This document shows positions 12,018 to 23,673 of a stretch of DNA of 64,000 bases, in pieces (positions within the stretch are counted from its first letter, which is position 1; every line of letters starts with the position of its first letter). Made by a program: the position numbers and the translations under genes. The notes below the pieces were generated by a model. It was not told the DNA's origin and ran no database searches. It saw nothing but the letters and a program-made list of their open reading frames with translations. This DNA comes from Cyclaneusma minus (lineage: Eukaryota > Ascomycota > Leotiomycetes > Marthamycetales > Marthamycetaceae): contig JAKZHN010000001.1 of NCBI GenBank assembly GCA_037179335.1, positions 1,302,001 to 1,366,000 on the forward strand, written 5' to 3'.

Positions 12018-15000
12018 CTCTGGTTACTAGTTTAAGTTAATATTCACAACTTACTTACACTGTAGACGAATAGTACACTTACCGGGGCATAGCTCCTGCA
12101 TGAAAAGCTGTCCTTCTGGTTTAAGAAGGGTCCGCACATTCGTCAATGTTTCGTGAAGAAACGGAGTAGCATGCAACACCTTCTAGTCGTCAAAATAATC
12201 ATCAGAAGGCCTAGAATCAGGATCACTTACATTTGAGGCAATGACGATATCATACTCGTTGGCGTTGAACCCCTGTTCCAAGGGGTTTGCGGAGATATCA
12301 AGAGCTTTATATTCGATACCTTCGTAGTCCTTAAATCGCTCCTTTGCTTGAACGAAGAAACCGGAGGATATATCAGTAAAGGTATACTTCAAGTACAAAC
12401 GCTCTCCAAAGTCGGATTTGAGGTGTTCGAGGAACTTGCTCGTCAAGCCGCCAGTGCCAGCACCGATCTCGAGGATTCGCAATTGCGGATTCGAGTGTCC
12501 CAAGACCTGCATGTAGTTTCTGAAATTCCAGATGTCGTTGTACCAACTGTAGATTCCGGTAAGAACACCCCCTTCGAGCAAAAGGTCGAGATAATCTGCT
12601 CTCCCTTCGAACCAATCGACTGCGTTCTCGAATTGTCGACAAATAGCGGTCGCTGGTGCCCATCCACCAGCTGCTATACACAGCTCGAGGGCCTTTGGGA
12701 TCAGTTGTTGGCGCTCTTGCTGAGTCATAGAGACCAATTCCATTGAATCCGGAACCAATGGAAAGTTAGGTTGACTAAAACGCTGAAATTCCTCATCTAG
12801 CCATGCGCGGAACTTCTCGAAGTGGGGTTGTGCAGGAGAGCGACCCAAGATTACCCTCCTTGTTTCGATGGCACAAATGACGTATAGTCGCTCCAGGTAT
12901 TCAATCAAATTCCTGATATCACCCTCTAACTGCATAAGGTCACCGGCATTGACGAAGTCGAGATGCGGCTTCCATTGAAGTCGGAGTGATTTCTGTTCTG
13001 GGGGTGCTTCCATGCCCGAGTCCAACATTGCTGAGCCTCGGAACCCCTTGAGAGACATCAGAATCTCCCCGGTCGAAGTGCCGTAAGAACTTCCTTGGAT
13101 GGTCCCGGCTTTGTCAAGGGCGACTGTGTTAAGGTGCAAAGCCTTTCCTGCCGCATCACCAATGTATAGTTCCTCGATATAGGTTGGAAGGAACATTTTC
13201 GTGAAATCTCGGTAGATCCCCTGCGTGTTGGCGACTGTTAACAGCTGGAAGACCTGGTCGAGTGTGGAAGGATGAATCATGTACAAGGACTCGCTAGCTT
13301 CTTGCTCATCAACAACATCCGCAGCAGCAGCCTTCTCGGTAACGCTGGCCCGGATGTTTTCCAACTTTGCGAATTTCCGGCCGTAATTGAGACCGACTCT
13401 TGCCATAGTCGTATACCAACGTGCCGAGGAAATGCTCCGATCAAAGCTTTCGGCTTTTGGTGAAGGAAGTACCGAAGCACGACCGCTACGAACAAGCCCC
13501 GAGCAATGCTTGTTCCAGGAGATTCCATCGTACGGAACAACCTGAAAGACATACCACTCACTGTCGAGGGTGGAAGTGAGTCGTTGTGGGCTCAAAGTGG
13601 TAACAGTCTCAGTGGGTGTATCTTTGTGAAGTACCAGGGCTTTGCTGAGTTCCACATCCCTAACGGTGTACTCCCGAATATCATTGACTTGATAAACGGC
13701 TTCTCCAACCATTGCAATATATGCAGCAGCTGGATACACCACGTCATTTCCAACGCAATGATCGTTGAGCCATGGGACGTCGCTCGTACGTAGCACGTTT
13801 CTCCACGTAGGCGAAACCTCGCTACCTTCGAGAGTACGAGAGCCAAGAAGATCGTGGGGAAGGTGCTTGCGGCATCTCCAATTCTTCATAATTCTGGTTT
13901 CAGACAAATAACTCCGTTCATGATGCCACGGATAAGTTGGCAGATCCGTGAGCACGGTTTCGTTACTCGCAGGATAAGACACTGGAACTCCGAGACAGTG
14001 CATCTGGCCAATCGCATCGAGGAAGGAGTCAGTATCGTTTTTGGCGCGTACGAGAACTGACAGATAGTTGACTGCTCTTCCGGATTCTTTGTAAGTCTGC
14101 CTCAGGGGGCCACCAAGAGCTGCGTGGGGACCAATTTCCACATGTACGGTGCAGTCGCTTGATTCGAGGAGAAGCGATCTCGAGGCAGAATGGAACAAGA
14201 CTGGGCTCTCCAAATTATCCTGCCAATACTTGGGACCAAAGTCGGAGGCTTCGCGCAAGACTTTTGGTTTAACACTTGAGTAGAACGGGATCTGGGGTCG
14301 ACGCGGCGAGAGATATTTCGAAATAAAATCATGGTAGAGATCGCCAACCAGAACCATATGATCTATTTATCTCAGTTAGAATTCAACATATTCTCGGAAA
14401 AAACTTACGTGAGTGGTAGGCCATCTGCACCTGCAATTTTCGTGCAAAGACATCCGGCGTCTCTTCTTTGATTCTGGAAATCACAGTGTCCAAAACCTCC
14501 AGGTTACCGGAAATTGTAACACTAGAGCCGCTGTTTTCACAGGCAATCCCAACTCCAGGGAGAAGATATCTACTCGCATCATTTTTCCCATGCCGATAGC
14601 GGCCATTCCGCCCGCCTTTTTAGCGGTTTTGCAAACATAGCCGCGATAATATGCGGCAATGAGGGCTTCCCTAGAAGTTAGAACGCCTGCGGCGTAGGCA
14701 GCCGCAATTTCACCACTCGAGTGGCCGATGACTGCGGAAGGTTTGATGCTCCAGGTAGCAAGCAGGTCGACAAGAGCAATTTGCAATGCTGTACAAAGAG
14801 GCTGTGAGAACTCAGCTTTGCCAAGAAGAACTTTGTCATCGGAGTTCATCAGAATATCTATAATTTGTCAGCCAGCCGCACGAAAAATGGAAGATTGAAC
14901 TTAGGTACCCTCAATCGACCACGATGGGGCGTGCTCAAATCCCTTAAGGATCTTATCCATGGACCGAATATTTTCTCGGAAGGACGGATTCTCGGAGATA

Positions 15001-15954
15001 AGCTCTCTTCCCATGTGGACCCTGAAGTGTATTTAGTTCTGCTCTGATGGGGGACCTTTTTTTTTTGTGGACATACCATTGAGCTCCCTGTCCGGTAAAC
15101 ACAAAGGCTGCCCGGCATGGATCCTGGGATTTGATCTGAGGCGACACGTTCAAGGGTGTAGAGTCGCCGCTTGAAATGGAGTAGCTTCTCAATTTCAGGT
15201 GTTCCCTTCTCTCGGCAAGTGTGTATGCGACATCGTCAAGGCGGTCAGGATGAGTATTAAGGTAGCCCTCAATGTTCGAGGCGATCTGTTTCAATGAATC
15301 GGCGTGGCTTGCTGAGAAGAGAAGAAGGTTCTTGTGTCGTTTTTGTTCTCCGGTAGAAGAATGCAACATAGATCTTGGCTGCTTAAGGCCAAAGGAAGCG
15401 GCGGAGTCAATGATGAACTGCATCAAGTATCTAATATTAACCAAGTGACCATGACATTCAGATGAGGGGTTCACATACATGGGCATTTGAACCACCAATG
15501 CCGTACGAGTTCACGCTGATGCGTTCGGCTTTGTTCGTGGGCCATGGGGTTGGCTCTACAGGCACAACCAGCTTGGATTCCTCCCACGGGACTAAGAACT
15601 ATTAGCGGCCCGCTTGTTAACATCAGGTCAAAGAAGTGAAGACCTACTATCAGGATTGGGAGTGTTGAACTTGATGTTGGGCAGAATAGTCCTGTTTTCA
15701 AGAGATAGGGCAGCTTTCATAATACTGGTGAGCGCGGCTGCTCCCTCGCTGTGGCCTAGATTTGGTTTGATCTGCTTCTATCAGTAAAAACGCAGTTAAA
15801 AAATTGTTTGCCCAGAAGGACCGAACTCACCGCTCCGAGATATACGCCCTTCTCACCAAAGCATTTTCCGATTGAGCCAGCTTCGATTGGATCACCAAGG
15901 CTTAGTAGATAGTTTAGTAACAATATCATCTTCAAATTGACCCTTACAACATAC

Positions 15955-15967
15955 CGTGTACCCGTAC
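15955..15967 (-). other. 13-nt microexon of the PKS gene
   Basis: Exon 5 of the PKS gene carries most of the GTGT part of the catalytic EAHGTGT motif. Donor complement at 15953-15954 and acceptor complement at 15968-15969 are canonical. Without it the KS active-site histidine motif cannot be assembled with the following RLGDPIEAG. Confidence 0.8.
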
Positions 15968-17925
15968 CTGTATCAGAAATCAGCTAAAAGCTCACTACTG
16001 GGTTGTTTTATGACATACCGTGTGCCTCTACCATAGCCGTTTCTGACAACTCCAAGCCTGCCAAATTATAGGCTTGTCGTATTACAGCTTCGTGCGCCTC
16101 GGCATTGGGTACGGCCATCCCATTTGTTTTGCCGTCACTAAATGTGTTAGCATTAGCGTTATATTCTAGCATAGAGCGGGAGCAGGTTGCTCGAAATCCA
16201 CCAGAAACCCTATGCTGGGAGAGCCACTCACGCGTTGCTTGCTGAAGATCGAATAACTGCTCGAATGGGATTTTTGTCTCTGATGGCTTCATCTAAACGC
16301 TTGATATAGAGACCTGTGATTGCCTCTCCTCGAGCATATCCATCGGCAGCGGCATCGAAAGATTTCGAGGAACCGTCTGGAGAAAGTGCCATTTGAAGAC
16401 TCATTGTAATAGTCATTCCTGGGGCTGTGATTTTATGGAATTTAGTAGTGCTTAGCGTTTCATATATTGTAAGCCACTTACCCATGATCAAATTTGCTCC
16501 GCATACAATCGCAGAAGAAATTTCGCCTAGTCGAATCGCCTCTAGGGCCTGGTGTAATCCAAGTCCTGCGGAGGAGCAGGCAGTCTTGATTATCATACTA
16601 GTCAAAAGTCAGATGTTTTTCCTACCTAATAGGTTTTTTTTTCCGACGTACCTAGGACCCTTTAGATCGTACTCATATGCAATCCGATTCGGTAAAGCGA
16701 AGTCAAGGCCACCAATGACTCTGTAAGGATTGTACTCCTGAGTGTCCTTGTGTTGCAACTCCTGCCAATCCTCCGAGAACATTCCCACGTAAGTTCCGAT
16801 ATTCTTTCCCCGCCATTGTGTCTCACCGGCACTGTCGAAAGTCTCGCGGACGACCTCAAGTACTAGCCTATGATTCGGATCCATCTGTTCCGCTTCGGCA
16901 GGCGTGAAACTGAACATAGAGAGGTCGAACTGAGACAAGTTGATGTCGTTGATGAAGTACCCATGCTTTGTGTTGATAGTTCCATGCTTTCCATGAGGAC
17001 TGTAGTAGGCGTCGACATTGAACCGGTCATTCCCAATTTGCGATCGGGCATCTCCTTTGTTGAAAAGAAAATCGTACAGGTTTGCGTCGTCGTTGATCCC
17101 GCCGGGAAGTCTCATACCCATACCACAAATGGCTACCGGTACTTCCTTGGTGCTTTTCGCGTTGTCGGAAACTTTATGTGTCCCATTCGAGGCTCCATTC
17201 GAGAGACCGTTCGAGTCTCCACGGGCGAATATATTCGCGTGTTCGTTGGCCCCCTGGTGACTCGGAGGCTCGTAGAGGCTTTTCTCGCCATTGAGATATT
17301 CTCCGCGACCCTTCTGATCACTGTCGGTGCCCATTCTTGGTGCTGCTACTTTGGTGAAGGTGATAGACTGATAGAAAACTCTTGAAACAGAGAAAGTAGG
17401 TTAAAATAAGAAACTGTCGACTCTCTGCTGTCACTCTAGGGGGAAATACTTTAAAATATAGTCTGCATATTTTGTCATTTGGCAAACACATTTGAGAATC
17501 GATATGAATTTTTTAATATGTAATACCATATGCAACAAACCGGGAAATAGCATCCATTTTTGGAAATCGTGACAAGACCCTGGAGAGTACGGTACTCGAA
17601 CACGAGCACTCTGATAACAGATTCAACAGCTTTGCAATATTTGGGCTTGACTCCGGTGAGGTGGAATGCGTATGCCTTGGGACACAAGGTAAGGTACTTT
17701 CCAAAAGAGGCTGCAATAGTGCGATGACGATCCGAGGCGGCTTGCGGAATCACGGCCGACCGAGCATTGGAAGAAGACAAGACTTTCCGTGATGTGCTTG
17801 AATTGTAACATGAAGACTCGGTGGCACAGCTCACGACTAGGGACAAGCAGGGTAGAGATCGGTGCGGCTGACATCTGTTCCATGTACTTGCAGGCCCAAG
17901 GGTGAAGGGTCCATGTCTTGATAGT

Positions 17926-17936
17926 TCGGACTCCGA
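17926..17936. promoter_or_regulatory. inverted repeat TCGGA-C-TCCGA
   Basis: Perfect 5-bp arms with a one-base spacer. CGG/CCG triplets in inverted or everted order are the usual half-sites of Zn2Cys6 regulators. About 590 bases upstream of the PKS start and 710 upstream of the P450 start. Confidence 0.4.
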
Positions 17937-18091
17937 GGACTGCACAGGAATAGCAGCAGGACGCAGATCCCGATTCCCAGCCGCTGCAAGGTGATATTCC
18001 AGTCAGCCTTAGCCCAGGGCCCCAGGCTCCATTGCTGCAGGGCTGCAACCCCGTGCTCACCGGATCCGTCGGCATGACCCATTCGGGCCAT

Positions 18092-18104
18092 TCCGAATTT
18101 CGGA
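18092..18104. promoter_or_regulatory. inverted repeat TCCGAA-T-TTCGGA
   Basis: Perfect 6-bp arms around one base. It uses the same TCCGA/TCGGA half-site as the repeat at 17926 and the pair before the MFS gene at 24201-24212, which suggests one shared regulator. A further CGAA-TCC-TTCG arrangement lies near 18270-18280. Confidence 0.45.
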
Positions 18105-18644
18105 CCCACATCAATCCGACAATCGATCGTGCCGACGATCCAGTCATCGGCGACGGCGACCCGCCCCCGCAACCCGGGCATTGAACTCAAAAAGGAATGA
18201 ATTGTCCGGTCGGTGGACTAACAATGTTCAAAATCAATGTAGTCCATGTAGTCTGAACTCACCGCGCCTCGAATCCTTCGGACTCAAACCCCTGAAAACT
18301 TCCAAGTCGACGGTAGAGTAGCAATCTTGCCGACATTGAATCCCTGGGTATTCCATAAGGAGGCTACTAGCAGTTACATGTGGTATGTCATTACCAGAGA
18401 CATGGCTCGGAAATTTCCCAAAGAGATATGAACTGGACGTGAAAGCCATCTACTTTGGAAAGTTAGACCGCGTCCATCAGTTATGTCCTTATGTATAAAG
18501 TTGTAAACATTTTTTTCCCGACGGCAGGCTTTTGCCAATCTTTGGACCTACTCTTTTAGCATAAAATCCAGGTCCCCGCACTTCAACTGAACGACTAAGA
18601 AGACCACAAATATATAACTTCGCCATTAATAGCAGAGTTACAAT

Positions 18645-20514
18645 ATGGCCTCCAACCTCTTTCTCAGAGACTCCTTACTAGCCCCTGATTTTGCTTCTCC
18701 CATTCTCCTCACCGTCGCATTTCTTGTTGCTGTTGCAAGTATTGCACTTCTCTTCCAACCCCAGCGTCAGGATAAAGAACTCGTCCATACCATTATTTAT
18801 CCCCAAGAACTCTGCTGCAGGGAATCTCAAGAAGAGATGGCTTTATGACAATGTCGATCTGCTTCAAGAGGCATATCAGAAAGTGCGAGACTGTAACCTG
18901 CTGGAAGATTAGAGACGTTAACAATATTATAGTTCCCAACGGTACCCTTCAAGATTTGGACAACCGAAGGCAACCAGATTGTCCTCCCACCCCGTTATGC
19001 AGATGAGCTCAAAATGTTGCCGGACACGACTTTCCCATCTGCGCTTCGTAGTGTACGATAAAAGCCGTGATTCTTGGTTCTTTGTTCAGTGGGCTAATGT
19101 TAATTATCACACCAGTTTTTTCTAGGACACTATATATGGCCCATTGATTTATGGAAGCTAGATTATGGGCATATAGCTATGAACAAAGACCTAAATAAAA
19201 AACTTGGTAAGCATAATGTCTTTGTCTATTACGTTGATAAAACAGACCGCTAATTGTGAGTTATAGCAACTCTCTTCCCCGACATACGGGATGAGGTCGA
19301 AGCTAAGCTCTTTGTCGAGTTTCCAGAGAGCAGAGGTACGCCTCCCACGGACTAGACAGGATTTTAGTGCTAAGCATTTATTCAGATTGGACTCTTGTGC
19401 AGGTTTATACAAAAATCTTGCGGATGGTGAGTCGTGTCAATTCGAAGATTTTTGTCGGCAGTGGTCTCCACGAAAACGAAGAATGGATTACTATCAACTC
19501 CAATGTAAGCTTCTGACAGGAACTTTGACGAAACGGAGTTGCAGGGAGACTCACGAAATCATGCAGTACACGAAGAACATCTTCCTCTCCTCTGCCAAAC
19601 TCAGATTCTTCCCACCCTTGGTCCGCCCCTTCGTTCAATACTTTGTTCCCGAGCTTCGTGCCGTCTGGCATTGCAATCGTCGAGCACGGGAGTCACTCGC
19701 GCCCATTATTGCGGAAAGAAAGACGCTTGAAAAGGATGCAGACTACAAGAAGTCAAATGACTCCCTCCAATGGCTTCGAGACTTGGTGCCCGGATCTGAC
19801 AAGGACGATGCACACTTCCATGGGATTATGCAACTCGCGATCGGAGCGGTGAGTGTGAACACGACGAGTCAGTTGATCTCTAATGCTGTCTTCAATCTTG
19901 CGACCTGGCCTGAGTACATGCCTGTTTTGAGACAAGAGATAGACGATGTACTGAGACAGGTTGGGGGAAAATGGACAACAGATAGTATGGGACAACTGAA
20001 AAGATTGGACAGTTTCATGAAAGAGACTTTGAGACATAGTGGGCATCTTACTGGTAAGTGAATTTTTCAAGACACACTTGTCTAATTCCTAACATGAATA
20101 GCCACGTTTCAACGAATCGCCAGACAGCCAGTCAAACTCTCTAATGGAACGCTAATTCCCGCGGGCACGATGGCATTCGCGCCTGCAAACGCCGTCAACT
20201 TCGATCCTCAAATCTACCCAAATCCACACATCTTTGACGGATGGCGGTTCTACAATCTTCGGGCACTGCCCCAGAATGAGAAGAAGTATCAATTTGTGTC
20301 AAGTACTAGAGAAGAGCTTCAATCTGGACTTGAAAGACATTCATGTCCCGGACGGTGGTTTGCTAGTCACGAGACTAAGCTCATATTGGCGGGCTTGATT
20401 GACAAGTTTGACTTCAAGTTGAAGGATGGTGAGGGAAGACCGAAGCCCATCTTGTTCCAGACCAACCAGCTACCAGACCCGAAGGCGGAAGTTCTGTTCA
20501 AGAACAGGAGATGA
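18645..20514 (+). pseudogene. cytochrome P450 monooxygenase, disrupted
   Basis: Membrane-bound P450, probably oxidising the PKS product. Seven exons can be traced: 18645-18882, 18933-19052, 19126-19206, 19267-19335, 19386-19504, 19549-20053 and 20102-20514 (1545 nt, about 514 codons). The N-terminus has a membrane anchor (ILLTVAFLVAVASIALLF). Later come WTTEGNQIVLPP, the I-helix region QLAIGAVSVNTTSQLI, the ExxR motif (KETLRHSG) and the haem loop GLERHSCPGRWFA. Lesions: one extra base in the C run at 18759-18762 and one missing base near 19157-19160, where the local frame meets TAG (19159-19161). The two cancel in total length but scramble the segment between. In the haem loop the residue before Arg-His is Glu where Gly is usual. 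The fourth intron's acceptor (19385) and the non-typical first donor (GTGCGA at 18883) are my choices to keep phase. Confidence 0.85.
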
Positions 20515-20651
20515 GGCAGAGAGAAAAAAACTTGGGACGTTGCTTGGACTACCTTAGCAATTCTGATTTCCGAATCACAAGAAATGAAAGATACTGTCAA
20601 AAATCAGACCTTCAGGCTGCTTGCGTGACCGGCCGGCTGCCGGCATACAAC

Positions 20652-20852
20652 ATGCTTTCGACCGAAGGGCAAAGACTATCCAGTGCAGGGAAAAACGATT
20701 TGCCGGTTACCCGCAGAAATGCTTTCGACCGAAGGGCAAAAACTATCCAGTGCAGGGAAAAACGATTTGCCGGTTACCCGCAGAAATGCTTTCGACCGAA
20801 GGGCAAAAACTATCCAGTGCAGGGAAAAACGATTTGCCGGTTACCCGCAGAA
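20652..20852 (+). repeat. 67-bp tandem repeat, three near-identical copies
   Basis: Copies begin with ATGCTTTCGACC at 20652, 20719 and 20786, an exact 67-base period; copies 2 and 3 look identical and copy 1 differs at about one base (AAAGACT against AAAAACT). The period is not a multiple of three, so the open frames across it are by-products. It forms the left end of the TIR element. Confidence 0.92.
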
Positions 20853-21176
20853 ATCCCGACCTACGTAGGGTCGTCGGGCCCACTTTGCCTGCTTGCGGAA
20901 GGTGGTTGGTAACGTCACAGCTCCTGCGTAAAATGCATCACACATGCGTAAATTCAAAACTGCCTAAAGCAGGGTCCCCAGCCACAGCCAGCCAGCTATA
21001 GCCAGCCACAGCTACCCAACCACAGCTAGCCAGCTAGCTATAGCCATTTAGTTATTTCGGGGCCGCAACATAAGGAAAAAGCGAAGCTCTCAATCGAAGA
21101 AGCGGCCGCGAAAGTATAGTATTTTAATCTATAGCATTATATAAATTTTTGCGCACCGATAATCGGTCGAAAGCAT
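20652..21176. mobile_element. small non-autonomous TIR element (MITE-like)
   Basis: Left end ATGCTTTCGACCGA (20652-20665, repeated at 20719 and 20786) and right end TCGGTCGAAAGCAT (21163-21176) are perfect 14-bp inverted copies. No transposase frame lies between, and no clear target-site duplication is seen. A diverged relative with the same two ends appears around 47836 and 49558. Confidence 0.55.
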
Positions 21177-21746
21177 GGCGCGCGCCTCTGGCGCGCCGTG
21201 CACAATATGCAAAAGTTCAAGTATTCGAAGTCTGCAATAAAAGAGTAGGAGACTAGAAACGCACGAAACTCAGGAAAGAAAGAGACTGGAGGACTGTGCA
21301 GCCTTGTCATAGCACTGCAAACTCTGACTGACTAATAACTGACTAACGGGAGCTCGGGCCTAGACTAACATGTATCAAACTGTGAGATCAACCAACAAGC
21401 TCGCTATATACTATGGCGCGACAGTGGCGCGTTCCATGCTTTCGACCAACGAGGGCACAATAACTATGCTCCTCCACACGCGATCCTTTTGTGTGCTTCG
21501 TCGCGGATAATGAGGACTACACAGACATGATGACAAGTACGCGGGCGTGCTTAGGTTCCATGTTAGTAATTGCTGAGCAACGGCAAAACTGGAAAACTGG
21601 AAAAACATTTATCCTGGGCTAGACGCGTCAACATAAACCCTACCTAGCCCAGGGACGTCATTTCTGACTCTGACACTCTCCTCCAGCCTCACCGGAATCG
21701 GGGAATAGGTACTTGGGCAAGCGGCCAGATAAAACTGCCACATGAG

Positions 21747-23673
21747 ATGACCGAAGTTATTTCACCGGTGCCATACGGCCACGCTTGTGCCAATTGTGCT
21801 CAGTCCAAATGCAAGTGCATTATTCGGGATAGCGGCAGGCCCTGTGAAAGGTGAGTAAATTCAACGAGCTTGAAAGCGGATGCGGCTAACTGTTGGTTCC
21901 AACAGATGCCGCCGAATCAACAAAGAATGTGTTCCATCGAAAACTGTTCGGCGCCGCAATAATGTGAGAAAACCCGCTGAGCTGAACGGCGCCCGGATCG
22001 AGGAGAAGATAGACAGTCTCGCAGCACTCATCCAGACTAGAAGACAGTCTGGCAGCGTCATACCGTCGCCACAGCCCTCGAGTGCCATTGAAGGTTTGCC
22101 AAATCACAGCACTACTCAGCAGCAAGTCGACTGTTCTCGTCCTACGAACACACTATTCAGACACCAGTCATTTTCCCCCTATGGTGCGGATGAGCCCTCC
22201 CCAGCCGAGACCAGAGAATACCTCAACAGCTTTCAAACTCGCCATTCGAAGTACTTCCCCTTCGTCTACATCCCACCCACGACCGATGTCCAGCAGTTCC
22301 GCCAAGAGCGGCCGATTCTATGGCTTGCTATAATGGTGATATGCTCGAAAACCACGGCACAGAAACAGGTATTGGGAAACAAATTCCGGGAAAGAATATC
22401 TTATGAAATGATCTTCCAATCGGAGAGAAATATCGATCTCCTACTAGGTTTGCTGGCATTCGTTGGTTGGTATGGATTTGTTCGACGCCTCGGTTCGAAG
22501 TTATAGACTAATTGCACTATTTTAGGTCTCATTATCACCACCAGGAGACTAGCAAACCTTTCAAAGCTGCTTTCATCCAACTCGCAATATCTCTGGTATT
22601 TGATCTTGGTCTCAATAAGCCCACGACCAAAGATGTCCATGACTATGAGAGATTGGGCATTCTGCGCACAAACTCATCCTTACCTCGAACATCAGAGGAG
22701 CGAAGAGCCCTGCTTGGCTGTTTTCTAGTCTCATCAATGTGAGTCTGCACATGCATGAGAATGTGTGGTTACTTATCTGTGTCTAGACAGTCGACGTATT
22801 TGCAGAAAGCCGATGCTCTACGATGGACTTCGGAGATGGAGGGATGCATCCGATTCCTAGATACAGCAAAGGAATGCCTCAATGATGAGATCTTGATTCA
22901 GCACGTCCAGTTGCAGCTGATTTCTGAGAAGCTGGCCTTGGCAAAATGGCTCCCTGAAGCAACGAAAACTGTGGAACAACCTGGATCTCTTGACACAGAG
23001 CAGCTCCGTTTGCAATTACAAGGCCTCAGGTCTCGTCTCTTGGCCACGATCTCGAGTACTGGTGAGCTATCATGCATCATTTGATTACTTTTCCGCTTAT
23101 ACCTTAGCAGAGATAGTGCTACTGCATCTCCACAGCACGGAGTTGGAGATGACGGGCTTAGTTGCGTTGCTCCAAAGCAACCAAATAACGTCTCAGCAAC
23201 AACAATATCTTCACGCAGGCCTCGACTCGATTAATTCCTGGTTTGAAGTACTCTTCTCGATACAACCTGTGGCCTACGTCGAACTCCCATTTCATGTGCT
23301 GTTGCAGCTCGCCCGCTGCCTCAGTGTACTCTACCGACTTGCAACACTCGACAACTCAAACTGGGGCCAGTATGGAGGCTGCAAAGCCGCCGATGCAAAC
23401 TCTATCTCGAGCCGTGTCATCAGAAACTTTGAACAAGTGGCGACTTTGAACGGACTGGATAACAGTGACAGTCCGGGAGGTGATATTTTCTCTCAAGCCG
23501 CACGCGTGATTCAGTCTTTCCGAGCCGGATGGCAGGCAAAACCTACTAGCGCCGAAGCACTCCCTACCATCTTACCCCAACATGTCAACGAGAATGCATT
23601 TTCCGAGGCATTCCCCATGGATTTCTCGGATGATTGGTTCACGGATTTGATGGTGTTCCCAAATCCTATGTAG
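21747..23673 (+). CDS. Zn2Cys6 transcription factor, likely cluster regulator
   Basis: Five exons (21747-21850, 21906-22469, 22526-22738, 22787-23061, 23111-23673) give 572 residues without interruption. The N-terminus has the six-cysteine zinc cluster: HACANCAQSKCKC, then PCERCRRINKEC, followed by a basic linker (SKTVRRRNNVRKPAEL) and a short coiled segment. The first intron splits the zinc-cluster codons, as is frequent. The middle region (LDLG-type block FIQLAISLVFDLGLNKP, then EERRALLGCF) belongs to the fungal-specific middle-homology region. Nuclear DNA-binding protein; the CGG-type half-sites in the PKS-P450 spacer and before the MFS gene are candidate targets. It lies between the P450 and the exporter, the usual place for a pathway-specific activator. 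Unlike the enzyme genes it shows no lesion. Confidence 0.92.

Larger units (their letters stand above)
8880..17334 (-). pseudogene. highly reducing iterative type I polyketide synthase, KS-AT-DH-MT-ER-KR-ACP, disrupted
   Basis: Builds a reduced, C-methylated polyketide from acyl-CoA units. Seventeen exons can be traced from ATG 17334 to the stop at 8880, about 2507 residues. Landmarks in order: KS (KTACSS cysteine; EAHGTGT and NLGHSEG histidines), AT (GQGAQW; GHSSGE serine near residue 690; AYHSHHM), DH (WLNDHCVGNDVVYPAAAY near 970), methyltransferase (LEIGAGTGG near 1411), ER (from about 1780), KR (VGGLGGLG near 2121; GQCNYAAANTF tyrosine), ACP (GVDSLVAIE near 2467). No thioesterase, so release must be in trans. 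Two lesions: a one-base loss in a short G/A run near 14582-14590 shifts the frame inside AT, and an in-frame TGA at 10963-10965 cuts the ER domain just before GDRVM. Exon lengths sum to 7523, one base short of a multiple of three. All catalytic residues checked remain, so loss would be recent. Assembly error is the alternative. Confidence 0.93.
17335..18644. promoter_or_regulatory. divergent promoter region between PKS (-) and P450 (+)
   Basis: About 1.3 kb between divergent starts. Open frames on the minus strand here (about 17475-18190) show no family resemblance and are taken as chance. The stretch contains several TCCGA/TCGGA inverted repeats that resemble zinc-cluster regulator sites, listed separately. 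Confidence 0.55.
20515..21746. other. repeat-rich spacer between P450 and regulator
   Basis: Holds a 67-bp triplicate, a TIR element, a CAGC/TAGC-rich tract near 20985-21050 and a further partial copy of the element's left end at 21436-21447. No gene supported. Confidence 0.6.

Noticed and set aside
17475..18190. Minus-strand frames of 117-174 codons between PKS and P450
   Set aside because: They overlap one another in several frames without any domain; best explained as a divergent promoter.
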